From an uncultured Kiritimatiellota bacterium (GTDB lineage Bacteria > Verrucomicrobiota > Kiritimatiellia > RFP12 > UBA1067), in assembly GCA_934654805.1 (NCBI GenBank), contig CAKUGW010000002.1, forward strand, positions 8,722 to 72,721: a stretch of DNA of 64,000 bases, given 5' to 3'. Below, piece after piece: positions 9,297 through 17,821 of the stretch. The notes under the pieces are model-generated. The model had not been told where the DNA came from and did not search any database. It worked only from the letters and a program-made list of their open reading frames with translations. A program made the position numbers and the translations under genes. Within the stretch, counting starts at the first letter, position 1. Each line of letters begins with the position of its first letter.

Positions 9297-10725
9297 AGCG
9301 GGCGCCTTCTGCGCGCTTGGAATGGCCGTCTGCGCGCAGGCGGTCGCCGTGCCGTCGGATTCCGGCGCGGACGTCTCCGAGGAGGTCGCGTTCCAGCACG
9401 CCTTCATCAGGAATCTCGGCCTTGCGCCGGACGAGGAGGAGGAAGTCTGGGCGCGCAACGCGCATCCGGACGCCCAGTGGTACCCGACGGCGTGCCTCGG
9501 GCTGTTCATCCACTGGGGGATCTCCTCCGTGACGGGCTGGGGCGACCTGAGCTGGGGCATGATCAAGCCCGCGCCGGGCCAGCCGAAGGAGTGCCTCGCG
9601 CGCTGGGGGCTGCCCTCGCCGGCGCGCAACGTCCCGCCGAACGAGTACTGGAGGCAGGCCGAGCGCTTCGACGCGTCGCGTTTCGACCCGGACAGGATCC
9701 TCGCCGCCGCGAAGCGGGCGGGCTTCACCTACGCGATCCTGACGGCGAAGCACCACGACGGGTTCTGCCTGTGGCCGAGCTCGGTCGGCGGGTTCAGCAC
9801 CGGGAACTGGCTGGGCGGCCGCGATCTCGTCGGCGAGTTCGTCGCGGCGTGCCGGCGGCAGGGGCTGAAGGCCGGGCTCTACTACTCGCCGCCGGACTGG
9901 CGCTTCGACCGCGACTACATGACCTTCTCGCGCGATCCGGGCGACCCGGACGTCGGCTGCGACTGGGAGCCGCGCAAGCCGCTGAAGATGACGGACGAGC
10001 AGAGGGCTCGGCTGCGCGAGTACAACCGCATCCAGATCGAGGAGCTGCTGACGCGCTACGGCAAGATCGACATGATGTGGTTTGACGGCATGGGGTCGAC
10101 CTGCATCTCGGTCAAGCGCATGCGCGAGCTGCAGCCGTCGCTGATCATCAACGACCGGGGGCGCTCGCACGGCGACTTCCTGACGCAGGACAGCGAGTGC
10201 CGGTTCCCGCGCTCGCGCCGCCCGATGTCGCTCTGGTGGGAGTACATCCACACGCTGTGCGATGGCGGCTGGGGCTGGCGCTACCACGAGAGCTACAAGC
10301 CGCTCGCCTGGCTGGTCGCGCAGGCGGCGATGGCGCGGTCGTGGAACGGCAACTTCGTGGCGAACGTGGCGCCCGACGGGCATGGCGACCTGCCGGAGGC
10401 GTACTACAAGCTGATGGAGGGCATGGCGGCCTGGATGAGGGAGAACGGGCGGTCGATCGTCGGGGCGCGGGGGACGGACCTGTGGCCGGAGAGGTGCAAC
10501 GTCCCGGTCACGCGCCGTGATGACACGCTGTACTTCCACTACGACTGGCTGCAGTGCGGCGAGATCGTCTGCGAGGGCGTCGCCGAGCCGCTGTCCGCGG
10601 AGGCCAGGGGCCGTCCCGTGCCGTACGAATGGAAGGGCGGGCGCCTTCGGATCCGCCTGCCGTATGACAGGGTCGACAACCTGACGACGGTCGTCGAGGT
10701 GCGTCTGAAGGGAGACGGGGATTGA
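9283..10725 (+). CDS. GH29 alpha-L-fucosidase (first copy)
   Basis: Three in-frame ATGs (9238, 9259, 9283) lie in a short direct repeat; 9283 was chosen because it directly precedes a signal peptide (FCALGMAVCAQAVAVPS) and has AAAGGAAAGGG just upstream. The 480-residue product has the GH29 signatures LGLFIHWGI, FDASRFDPDRILAAAKRAGF and AKHHDGFCLW. Asp268 in MMWFDG is the expected catalytic nucleophile. Family members hydrolyse terminal alpha-L-fucose from glycans with retention. A periplasmic or extracellular location is inferred from the signal peptide. It is the third gene of the 1936-10778 run, next to a rhamnosidase, so the locus appears aimed at deoxyhexose-decorated glycans. The signal peptide is nearly identical to that of the GH29 protein at 22554. 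Confidence 0.9.
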   Translation: MNSGRAGAFCALGMAVCAQAVAVPSDSGADVSEEVAFQHAFIRNLGLAPDEEEEVWARNAHPDAQWYPTACLGLFIHWGISSVTGWGDLSWGMIKPAPGQPKECLARWGLPSPARNVPPNEYWRQAERFDASRFDPDRILAAAKRAGFTYAILTAKHHDGFCLWPSSVGGFSTGNWLGGRDLVGEFVAACRRQGLKAGLYYSPPDWRFDRDYMTFSRDPGDPDVGCDWEPRKPLKMTDEQRARLREYNRIQIEELLTRYGKIDMMWFDGMGSTCISVKRMRELQPSLIINDRGRSHGDFLTQDSECRFPRSRRPMSLWWEYIHTLCDGGWGWRYHESYKPLAWLVAQAAMARSWNGNFVANVAPDGHGDLPEAYYKLMEGMAAWMRENGRSIVGARGTDLWPERCNVPVTRRDDTLYFHYDWLQCGEIVCEGVAEPLSAEARGRPVPYEWKGGRLRIRLPYDRVDNLTTVVEVRLKGDGD

Positions 10726-10778
10726 AACTGACCGTCTGCGTGACGGCGATGGCGTTTGCCGCATGCGCTGCGGTCTAA
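10722..10778 (+). pseudogene. Signal-peptide stub of a truncated secreted-protein gene
   Basis: A TTG at 10722 overlaps the fucosidase stop as TTGA, the same coupling style seen elsewhere in the window, and is preceded by GGGAGACGGGG. It encodes 18 residues (KLTVCVTAMAFAACAAV after the start) that look exactly like a signal peptide and then stop at TAA. The sequence then switches to a hairpin-bearing intergenic segment. I read this as the remains of a fourth gene of the operon whose body was lost or displaced; a chance short ORF is the alternative. Confidence 0.5.
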
Positions 10779-10842
10779 AGGGTCAGACATGAGTGATACA
10801 GTTCAAGTGATACAGTCTCGCACTGAACATGAAAGGGCTTCG

Positions 10843-10878
10843 TGGGGACAGGCCCCCGTGTGTTGGGGCCTGTCCCCA
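10843..10878. repeat. Perfect 14-bp inverted repeat (terminator or REP-like hairpin)
   Basis: TGGGGACAGGCCCC is followed after 8 nt by its exact reverse complement, then by ATTTTTAG. It could be a Rho-independent terminator for the 1936-10778 operon, since a short T run follows, or a solo REP-type palindrome. The nearby sequence AGGGTCAGAC (from about 10779) resembles the core of the palindromes around the RAYT gene at 50305, which favours mobile-repeat debris. Confidence 0.7.
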
Positions 10879-10969
10879 TTTTTAGTGTGTTAAAAGCGAT
10901 AAAATGTTGCTGTCTCGTTCGGATAACGCAAAATGAGCATCTTATAGCGATGTCTGTGTAATGGTGTCG

Positions 10970-11006
10970 AAATCGTGCCAATGCGGTTGACGCATTGGCA
11001 CGATTT
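10970..11006. promoter_or_regulatory. Perfect 16-bp palindrome overlapping the ATPase promoter
   Basis: AAATCGTGCCAATGCG, a 5-nt loop (GTTGA), and the exact inverse CGCATTGGCACGATTT. The right part covers the -35 hexamer and most of the spacer of the promoter at 10987-11015. A perfect inverted repeat at this place is what an operator for a dimeric repressor looks like; a hairpin in readthrough RNA or a mobile-element end are alternatives. Confidence 0.6.
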
Positions 11007-11015
11007 TAGTACAAT
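10987..11015 (+). promoter_or_regulatory. Sigma-70-type promoter of the DUF4143 ATPase gene
   Basis: TTGACG, a 17-nt spacer and TACAAT. The -10 ends 7 nt before the ATG at 11023 and no Shine-Dalgarno sequence fits between, so the transcript is probably leaderless. Confidence 0.75.
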
Positions 11016-11022
11016 ACGCGGC

Positions 11023-12327
11023 ATGAAAGACGTGATCAAAGAAATTCTCCGCACGTTCTACGAAAGCGGGGTGCCGGACGAAGTGATTGCCCGTGACGTT
11101 GAATACTATGAGAAGCCGACCTTGGCGACGGTCATCAAGGGTATGCGCCGCACGGGCAAGACTTATGTCACGTATGCCCGAATCCGGGCTCTGCTGGCTG
11201 AAGGCGTGGAACTTGGACGAATCGTGCACCTGAATTTTGAAGATGACCGCCTACGCATGATTACGGCCGACCAGCTTCATCTGATCGAAGAGGCCCATGC
11301 GGAATTGTATCCTGCGTTCGCACGAGGCAAACGCTGGTTCTTTCTGGATGAACTTCAGGACGTGTCGGGTTGGGAGGCCTATGCTCGGCGGCTCGTCGAC
11401 ACGCCCCGCATCCAGCTCTGCCTGACAGGGTCTTCGTCCAAGCTCCTTTCCGTCGAGATTGCGACCGAAATGCGCGGGCGAGCCGTGCCGATCGAAGTGT
11501 TTCCGCTGTCGTTCCGCGAATTCCTTCGGTTCAACGGCCTCATGGAAACCGTGCCGCCCACGGGCGCCTTGACGGCTGCCGAACGGGGTGTCCTGCGAAA
11601 TGCCATGCAGCGCTATGCAGGGATTGGCGGTTTCCCGGCCGTTCAGGACATGCCGGATGGCGTGCGAGTCGCCACATTGCAGGATTACGCACATGCCGTT
11701 GTCTATCGCGACGTGCTGCAGCGGCACAAGGTCGTCAGTGTGCAGTCTCTGCTCTACACCTTGGACTACCTCTTGCACAATTTTGCTCGGCGGACGTCTG
11801 CTCACGCGATTTCAGGCGTCTTGAAGAATCTGGCGTTCCCAAGTCGCCGAGAGGACGTGGCCGACTATCTGTCGTATTTCAGGGATGCGTATCTGGTCTA
11901 TCCCGTGTCCGTACTGTCCGATTCGCTGGCGGTCAAGCGGGTCAATCCGGACAAGCATTACGTGATTGATGTCGGGCTTGTCAATGCCGTGACGACGAAG
12001 ACGGATGCGGAGAAGGGGTGGAAACTGGAGAACATGGTCTACATGGCTTTGCGGCGCGGGCTGAATCAAGTCAACTATCTGCCGCTGTCGGGGAATCGCG
12101 AGGTCGACTTTCATGTCTTTGACTACCTGACACGGCGGCGACGCCTCATCCAGGTCGCTTACGAGATGTCCGCAACGGAAACGTTCGCTCGTGAGATGTC
12201 GGCCTTGCGCGAGGCGAAGAAGGCGACGGGCATCGAAGACTGCACGGTCGTCACGTGGGACGACGAGCGGATGACGGAAGACGGCATCCGCATTGTCCCC
12301 ATTTGGAAGTGGCTGCTGGAGGCGTGA
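11023..12327 (+). CDS. AAA_14/DUF4143 family ATPase
   Basis: The 434-residue product starts at ATG 11023; the longer frame upstream runs through the promoter palindrome and was rejected. Walker A is GMRRTGKT (residues 40-47) and Walker B is WFFLDELQDV (Asp109-Glu110), followed by CLTGSSSKL, all typical of the AAA_14 domain. The C-terminal half has the DUF4143 pattern, ending in a nuclease-like fold with NREVDFHVFDY. These ATPases are common and scattered in gut bacteria, often several paralogues per genome; their biological role is not established. It stands alone between hairpin repeats and a convergent two-component system (12-nt gap), which together with its slightly lower GC suggests a mobile cargo gene. 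Confidence 0.85.
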   Translation: MKDVIKEILRTFYESGVPDEVIARDVEYYEKPTLATVIKGMRRTGKTYVTYARIRALLAEGVELGRIVHLNFEDDRLRMITADQLHLIEEAHAELYPAFARGKRWFFLDELQDVSGWEAYARRLVDTPRIQLCLTGSSSKLLSVEIATEMRGRAVPIEVFPLSFREFLRFNGLMETVPPTGALTAAERGVLRNAMQRYAGIGGFPAVQDMPDGVRVATLQDYAHAVVYRDVLQRHKVVSVQSLLYTLDYLLHNFARRTSAHAISGVLKNLAFPSRREDVADYLSYFRDAYLVYPVSVLSDSLAVKRVNPDKHYVIDVGLVNAVTTKTDAEKGWKLENMVYMALRRGLNQVNYLPLSGNREVDFHVFDYLTRRRRLIQVAYEMSATETFAREMSALREAKKATGIEDCTVVTWDDERMTEDGIRIVPIWKWLLEA

Positions 12328-12339
12328 CGGCTGGCGGCG

Positions 12340-12969
12340 TCAGTCCTTGACGAGGTGCTTGCGGGAGGCGATGGCGGTGGCCTCGGCGCGGTTCGCCGCG
12401 CCAATCTTCTGGAACAGCGCGGTGACGTGCTTTTTCACCATGACGAGGCTGATGCCGAGCTGACGGGAGATGTCGGCGTTGGTGAGTCCGCGCGTGATCG
12501 AGTCGAGGATTTCACCCTGTCGCGGCGAAAGCCGAGGCACGGGCGGGTCTTCGCGGAAGAGCCGCTGCACGTCGCTGGAAAGGTAAGTCTTGCCGCCCGC
12601 GACCGCACGAATCGCCGCAATCACTTCGGCGTCGTCCGCGCTCTTCAGGATCGTGCCGGCCGCGCCCGCCTTGACGGCCTGTGCCAGCCGGTCGGTCGTC
12701 GCGAATGACGTCAGGATGAGGACTTTCGTCCGTGGAGCTTGCGCGGCGATTTCCGCCGTGGCGGCGACGCCGTCCGTCTGCGGCATTTCCAGATCCATGA
12801 TGACGACATCCGGGTGGAGTTCAAGGGTGCGCGCCACGGCTTCGCGTCCGTTCTTCGCGTAGCCAGCCACCGAAAGGTCGTCCTCGGCGCTCAGGAGCGC
12901 GGCCAGGCCCATGCGGACGACCGAGTGGTCGTCGGCAATGAGAATGCGGATGCTCTTCTGTCCGTCCAT
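12340..12969 (-). CDS. NarL/FixJ-family response regulator
   Basis: This is a 209-residue two-component regulator. The receiver domain (residues 6-120) has the acidic pair IADDH near residue 13 and the phosphoacceptor Asp59 in VVIMDLEMP; Lys109 falls in TILKSADD. The C-terminal LuxR-type helix-turn-helix spans about residues 149-203 (LSPRQGEILDSI, then SLVMVKKHVTALFQKIG). It starts 3 nt after the stop of the histidine kinase at 12973, so the two are one transcript and certainly partners. Target genes are unknown; the pair sits between two glycan-hydrolase clusters, which makes control of those genes a reasonable guess but no more. Confidence 0.93.
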   Translation of the reverse strand: MDGQKSIRILIADDHSVVRMGLAALLSAEDDLSVAGYAKNGREAVARTLELHPDVVIMDLEMPQTDGVAATAEIAAQAPRTKVLILTSFATTDRLAQAVKAGAAGTILKSADDAEVIAAIRAVAGGKTYLSSDVQRLFREDPPVPRLSPRQGEILDSITRGLTNADISRQLGISLVMVKKHVTALFQKIGAANRAEATAIASRKHLVKD

Positions 12970-12972
12970 GCG

Positions 12973-14763
12973 TCAGGCTCCTTTCCGCGCGTTTTCGTCG
13001 GTGTTCATCGAAACCGTGACCTTCGCGCCGTCGCCTGGACGGCTCTCGATGGTGAGCGTGCCGCAGACGGCCTCCATCCGCTCGCGGATGCCCTGAAGGC
13101 CGAAGTGCCCCTCTTCGGCACCGGGGGACGATTCGGGGTCGAAACCGTGCCCGTTGTCGGCGACCGAGCAGTAGAGCCGTCCGCCGTCGAGGCTTCCGGC
13201 GATGCGGATGCGCGTGGCGTGTCCGTGGCGGACGGCGTTCACGACGAGTTCGCGGACAATGCTGAGGAGGGCGCGTGCGGACACCTCGGAGAGCCGGTTG
13301 CGCGGCACGGCGAAGCGGATGCGCACGTCCGTCTCGCACAGGTGCGGTTCGATGACCTGCCGGACGGCGGTTTCGAGGTTCGGCTCGTCCAGAACCCGGC
13401 TGCGCAGGTCGAAGAGGATGCTGCGCAGCTCGTCCCGGCAGGCCTTCAGCGTTCGCGCGGCGATGTCGAGGTGGCGGAACATGCGCGCGGAATCCGTCTG
13501 GGCGAAGCGCTTGATGGCGCCGAGCTGCATGGCGATGCCGGAGAGCGTCTGCGACAGCGCGTCGTGCAGTTCGATGGAGAGGCGCATGCGTTCGTGAGCC
13601 TTGGCGTCCGCAAGGATGCGTCGGGCGCGATTGCGGACGAGGATGACGACGAGGAGGACAGCCAGGAGAACGAGCGCGGCGGCCAGCGCCTGGGCGAGCC
13701 GTCGCACCGTCCAGGCGGAAGGGCGCGCGAGCACGACGAGGTCCGTCGGCGTCCGCACGACGAGCGAGAAGCCGTGGACTTGCGGGAAGGCGGCGTTCGG
13801 GCGGCAGTTTCCGATGTTCAGAAGGCAGATGCCCGTGGCTTCGACGCGGCAGCCGACGGCGAGGCCGTCGAGGATTTCGGGGCACGCGCTGACGTCGATC
13901 GGCACGGGCCAGCCGTCGTTGTCGAGCTGCAGCGCGTCGTTCCCGCGCGCGCTTTCGGGCAGGGCGCGGACAGTCCCCCGGAGACGGATGGCCTTTCCGT
14001 AGATTCCCGTGTCGACGAGCGTGCGCCCATGCCCGTCCGTCAGGATGGCGGCGGCGGACGTCGTGCGAACGGGCTCGGGTCGGACGTCCCACGACGCGGT
14101 CGTCCGCCACGTCGCGCGCGTCAGGTTGAGGCGGTAGGCGTCGGTGTCCGCGAAGCCCACGGCCTCGACGAACGCGCCGACGGCGGGCGTGGGGACATCC
14201 GCGAATTCGAGGCGCGTCAGCCGCCGCGACGGGGTTTCGACGAGGGCGTTCGCCCGACCCCAGACGGCGCGGACGCAGCCCCGGACGCGGCGGCGGCCGA
14301 GCTGCTGGATCTGAAGCGGATTGAGCGAGCAGTCCTCGTCGAGTTCGGGCACATCGAACGGGTCGGCGGGCGCGGGCCGCGTGACGACCAGCCGCTGGGC
14401 GGGCGGGATCTCGCGCGCAAGGGCGAGGATGTGGCCGAGGTAGCGGCGGGGCTGGAGGTTGTTGTTGGCGAGGCGGCAGAATCCGGTGGCGACGACTTCG
14501 GCGTTGACGAGGCGCGAGAAGTCGTGGAGCGTGTTCGTCTGAATGAGGGTGGTGGCGTAGATCGGGCCGGTCGCCGTCTGGATGAGCAGGTAGACGTAGT
14601 CGGCGTCCCGTTCGTCTGCAAAGACGTCGCGGACGGTTCCCTCGACGCGGACGAGATGGCCGTCGCGCCCGGACATTTCGGCGGCCGAGACGAGCGGCGG
14701 CGGCATCGCCGCGTTGGCGAAAAGGCCGAGGCCGATCAGCAGGGACGCGAAGATGAATTTCAT
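12973..14763 (-). CDS. Membrane-anchored HisKA_3-type sensor histidine kinase
   Basis: ATG at 14763 gives a 596-residue protein with a signal sequence (FIFASLLIGLGLFANAA). An upstream in-frame start at 14799 is excluded because the extended -10 at 14774-14782 lies inside that extension. The extracytoplasmic part (about 25-345) contains three related beta-rich units beginning VRVEGTVRDVF, VRGCVRAVWG and IRLRGTVRALP. A transmembrane helix lies near 355-378. His400 in ELHDALSQTLSG is the HisKA_3 phosphoacceptor; the ATPase domain has the N-box (VRELVVNAVRHG, Asn509) and DNGHGF (Asp536). It phosphorylates the regulator at 12340. The ligand is unknown; the repeated OB-like units suggest small-molecule or glycan sensing. 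Confidence 0.9.
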   Translation of the reverse strand: MKFIFASLLIGLGLFANAAMPPPLVSAAEMSGRDGHLVRVEGTVRDVFADERDADYVYLLIQTATGPIYATTLIQTNTLHDFSRLVNAEVVATGFCRLANNNLQPRRYLGHILALAREIPPAQRLVVTRPAPADPFDVPELDEDCSLNPLQIQQLGRRRVRGCVRAVWGRANALVETPSRRLTRLEFADVPTPAVGAFVEAVGFADTDAYRLNLTRATWRTTASWDVRPEPVRTTSAAAILTDGHGRTLVDTGIYGKAIRLRGTVRALPESARGNDALQLDNDGWPVPIDVSACPEILDGLAVGCRVEATGICLLNIGNCRPNAAFPQVHGFSLVVRTPTDLVVLARPSAWTVRRLAQALAAALVLLAVLLVVILVRNRARRILADAKAHERMRLSIELHDALSQTLSGIAMQLGAIKRFAQTDSARMFRHLDIAARTLKACRDELRSILFDLRSRVLDEPNLETAVRQVIEPHLCETDVRIRFAVPRNRLSEVSARALLSIVRELVVNAVRHGHATRIRIAGSLDGGRLYCSVADNGHGFDPESSPGAEEGHFGLQGIRERMEAVCGTLTIESRPGDGAKVTVSMNTDENARKGA

Positions 14764-14773
14764 GACACGCGAC

Positions 14774-14782
14774 ATTATACCA
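14774..14782 (-). promoter_or_regulatory. Extended -10 promoter of the kinase-regulator operon
   Basis: On the minus strand the sequence is TGGTATAAT, ending 10 nt before the ATG at 14763. There is no good -35 and no Shine-Dalgarno sequence in the 10-nt gap, so a leaderless or near-leaderless mRNA is expected. Confidence 0.65.
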
Positions 14783-15189
14783 CAATCTGCGTGTCGCACG
14801 TCATCATTGGCCCGTCGGCCCGACAGGTCGCGCGAACCGTCGCTCCGTGAGTCGCACCTGTCGCCACACGTTAGTCAATCGAACGTGACAAGACATTCCC
14901 CTCGGCAAAATGCGCTTCCGCAAGCGACAACGCCGAGGCGACAGGCGATCCCTTCGCTCCTCCCGTGCGACTGTCGGCTCCTCCGGGCCACAGGCGGCTT
15001 GCGCCGCCGTTTTGCGAGAATCTGCGGCTATCAGATGAAGAAGAGGATGGCGAACAGAGAGGGGCGTTGCGTGAGGAGCGGGCGGGAGGGTATGCCAAGG
15101 TATACGTTGTGGCCGGGGCGGAAAAATGTTAAACTTCACTTGAACTTCAAACAAGAAAGGGCTGTTGCAAGAAAGGGCTGTTGGTGAAA
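14783..15189. other. Divergent intergenic region between the kinase and a hydrolase gene
   Basis: I see no gene in these 407 nt. They hold an 8-bp inverted pair CGACAGGT/ACCTGTCG (14821-14828 and 14856-14863), a GGCGGC-TTGC-GCCGCC hairpin near 14992-15007, and the 16-nt tandem repeat listed at 15152. No clear extended -10 facing the hydrolase was found; TATACG near 15103 is a weak candidate. Short ORFs here have no recognisable content. Confidence 0.5.
15152..15183 (+). repeat. Tandem duplication of a 16-nt unit at the hydrolase translation start
   Basis: CAAGAAAGGGCTGTTG occurs twice head-to-tail, ending 6 nt before the ATG at 15190. Each copy brings an AAGAAAGGG purine stretch, so the duplication doubles the potential ribosome-binding site and changes its spacing. 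Confidence 0.85.
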
Positions 15190-17802
15190 ATGAAAAGCAT
15201 GAAACTTCTTTCTTTGGCTGCGTGCGTCGCCGTCGGGGCTGCCTCGGTTGCGGAAGCGAAATGGGTCGCGTTCCGAATGTGGTCGGAGGGCGAGCCGCGC
15301 GAGCTGTCCGTGCCGGCGGACGGGTCGGCTTCTGTTCCGTTCCTGTGCGCCAGTGAGGTGTTTGACCAGGTGGTTGGGCTGGCGCTCAAGTCCGTGTCGT
15401 TCGACTGGGCGGTGACGGAAATCCGCTGGGACAGGAAGGCCGGTCCGCTTGAAGGGGCGCTTGTCTTCGCGTCCGCAGACGACGGGCATGAGCTTTTCCG
15501 CGCGCCCGTCGGCGAAATGAGGCGTTTCGCGACGCAGCGTGTCGCCCTGCCCTGCGACCTCGGCATCCTCCGGGCGATGCGGCGTCCGGCGACGGTGCGC
15601 TGGGAAGGCTCCAAGGGGCGGCTGCTCGCCCTGAAGCTGAACTTCGGCGTCCGCACGCCGAGGACGAACGGGCTGGAGCACGTGATCGTCCTTCGCCTAG
15701 AGTTTGACGACAACGCCAAGCGGCTTTCCTTCGAGCCGTCCGTGGAGATCGACGACAACGCGTTCGTCACGGTGGACGGCGCGGGCGATCTCGTCTACAA
15801 GGGCCGGAAGCTGCGGCTGTCGGGCGTCGACGTGAGCCAGCCGACGAGCCACGAGGAGGCCGAGACGATCGTTCGCCGCCTCAAGGCGATGAACGTGAAC
15901 GGCGTGCGCGTCTTCTCGCGCAACTGGTATGCGAAGGACGCGACGAACGCGACGCCCGAATATGCGGAGACGGAACTCATCGACGCCTACGACTACTTCA
16001 TTGCGCTTCTGCGCAAGAACAACGTCTTCGTCCACTGCACGTCCGTGTCGAGCGGCTATCCGCCGATGGACGCGCGTTTCGCGGAGATGAAGCGCAACGT
16101 CTTCTGGCTTCTGCCGGAAGGGCATGCGCGGCTGAAGGCTCACGCGCTTCGCTTTGCGAACCACGTGAATCCGTATCTTGGGCGCCGCAACGGCGAGCTG
16201 AGCGTCTTCGCGACCTACGAGCTGTTCAACGAGGACACGTTCATCGCCGACCTGCTGCAGAAGGATGCGCACGGCTACGGCGGCAAGATGTCCGGCTGGA
16301 CGCCTGAACAGCGTCGCCGGTTCGACGAGCGTTGGTGGGACTGGCTCGAAGAGCGCTACGGGAAGCGCGAGGAGCGTCCGTTCGGGCCGCTGTTCGGCGA
16401 CGAGGAGGCCTACCCGGAAGAGCATCGCAGCGACGCGCTGCTGTTCCTCCAGCACTTGCAGGGCTCGGTCAACGACGACATCTGCGCGGCCTTGCGCGCG
16501 GCGATGCCGAAGGGCGTCGGCCTGAATGTCGCGCCGATTCTCCATGGGACGCACGGCTACGTCAACATGAACGCCCAATACGTCCATCAGCGTGGCGACG
16601 GCGTCGGCATCGGCCTCTACCAGTCGCCCTGCACGACGAAGCGGGATGCGCCGTTCTTCCCGTATGCGCCGTTCGTCACGCACAGGCCCTACTTCTGGAA
16701 CCTCAACATGCAGACGGTCGAGAACAAGTTCTTCATGATCTACGAACACCATCCGCACGGGCCCTACAAGTACCGTTGCGAGTGGCTGCCCGTCCTTTAC
16801 GCGACCGGGGCGGGGCTTGGCTGGGACGCGCTCTACTACTACAACTTCTCGAAGAACTCCGCGTCGATCCAAGGCGACGCCGACCTCGCCTACGCGGGGA
16901 CGGCCGTCCCCGAACCGACGCCGGGCACGCGCGCCGGATACTGCCGCTACTTCATGGGCGCCGTCGACGAGATCCTGATGGGCGGGCTTGTCGTCTGCGG
17001 ACAGGCGTTCGTCAACGGCATCGCGAAGAATGCGGAGAAGACGGTTGTCTCCTACGGGCCGAAAGCCTATGCCGATCCGCTCTGGCGCTCCTATTCGTGC
17101 GGCGAGAAGAGCACGAAGTTCGACCAGAACGAGATTGCGGAACTGACGGGCGGTGGCGTCGAGGAATACCTGACGATGCCGAACATGTACCGCAAGCTCA
17201 TGCAGAACTCGGTTCGCCGTCAGCTGACGCTGAACTTCGACCCGAACCAGGAGGCTCCGCTCAAGATCACGGGGCCGTTCGAGTATGTCGAGCGCCTTTC
17301 GGACGACCGGGGGCGGCTGGAGCCGTCGCCGGACATCACCTGGGACACGCCCAACAGCCGTCTCGTCATCGACAACCGCACGGCGGCAATTGCCGTCGGC
17401 GTCCTCGATGCGGATCTCGCGTTCAAGAACGGCGTCTCCTTCCGCCAGACGAGAAAGCTGCCGTTCGCCTTCTTCGGCGCGGCGACGCGCGACGGACGCG
17501 GCTTCGCCGAGTCGCGCGACATCGTCCTCAATGTCTCGTCCGACGCCGAGAACACGGGCTATCGGCTGAATCCTGAAAAGATGACGAAAGGCCCGCTTGC
17601 GCTCATCCCGGCAATCGAGTCGAAGGGGCGTGCGCCGGTGCGCGTGACGCGACCCGCCGGAAAGGTGAAGGTTCCCGGCGGCGCGTGCACGGTCGAGCGC
17701 TACAATTTCGCCGGCTACTGCTATCGCTCCGAGCGGAGCGAGAACGGAACGTTCGTGATCGAGGACGGCGAGCCCGTCTTCGTGGTGCGCGTCACGCGCT
17801 GA
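15190..17802 (+). CDS. Secreted TIM-barrel glycoside hydrolase (family unassigned)
   Basis: The 870-residue product starts at ATG 15190 (15199 is possible) with signal peptide LLSLAACVAVGAASVAEA. Residues about 190-300 (VYKGRKLRLSGVDVS, MNVNGVRVFSRNWY) look like the first strands of a GH5/GH42-like barrel. FATYELFNEDTF places Glu348 after an Asn, as for a clan GH-A acid/base residue. Later segments (WDALYYYNFSKNSA) resemble beta-galactosidase-like or large uncharacterised cellulase-superfamily proteins. I cannot name the family or substrate. It opens a co-directional run with a beta-strand-repeat protein, an MBL-fold hydrolase and a DUF5696-like protein, which suggests one extracellular glycan-processing unit. 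Confidence 0.65.
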   Translation: MKSMKLLSLAACVAVGAASVAEAKWVAFRMWSEGEPRELSVPADGSASVPFLCASEVFDQVVGLALKSVSFDWAVTEIRWDRKAGPLEGALVFASADDGHELFRAPVGEMRRFATQRVALPCDLGILRAMRRPATVRWEGSKGRLLALKLNFGVRTPRTNGLEHVIVLRLEFDDNAKRLSFEPSVEIDDNAFVTVDGAGDLVYKGRKLRLSGVDVSQPTSHEEAETIVRRLKAMNVNGVRVFSRNWYAKDATNATPEYAETELIDAYDYFIALLRKNNVFVHCTSVSSGYPPMDARFAEMKRNVFWLLPEGHARLKAHALRFANHVNPYLGRRNGELSVFATYELFNEDTFIADLLQKDAHGYGGKMSGWTPEQRRRFDERWWDWLEERYGKREERPFGPLFGDEEAYPEEHRSDALLFLQHLQGSVNDDICAALRAAMPKGVGLNVAPILHGTHGYVNMNAQYVHQRGDGVGIGLYQSPCTTKRDAPFFPYAPFVTHRPYFWNLNMQTVENKFFMIYEHHPHGPYKYRCEWLPVLYATGAGLGWDALYYYNFSKNSASIQGDADLAYAGTAVPEPTPGTRAGYCRYFMGAVDEILMGGLVVCGQAFVNGIAKNAEKTVVSYGPKAYADPLWRSYSCGEKSTKFDQNEIAELTGGGVEEYLTMPNMYRKLMQNSVRRQLTLNFDPNQEAPLKITGPFEYVERLSDDRGRLEPSPDITWDTPNSRLVIDNRTAAIAVGVLDADLAFKNGVSFRQTRKLPFAFFGAATRDGRGFAESRDIVLNVSSDAENTGYRLNPEKMTKGPLALIPAIESKGRAPVRVTRPAGKVKVPGGACTVERYNFAGYCYRSERSENGTFVIEDGEPVFVVRVTR

Positions 17803-17821
17803 AACGAACGGAGACATTCCC

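Noticed and set aside
6048..9728. 1226-residue minus-strand open frame opposite the rhamnosidase
   Set aside because: Spans two clear + strand hydrolases and has shadow composition.
12739..14850. 703-residue + strand open frame opposite the histidine kinase
   Set aside because: The minus strand encodes a complete kinase with all catalytic motifs; the + frame is its mirror.
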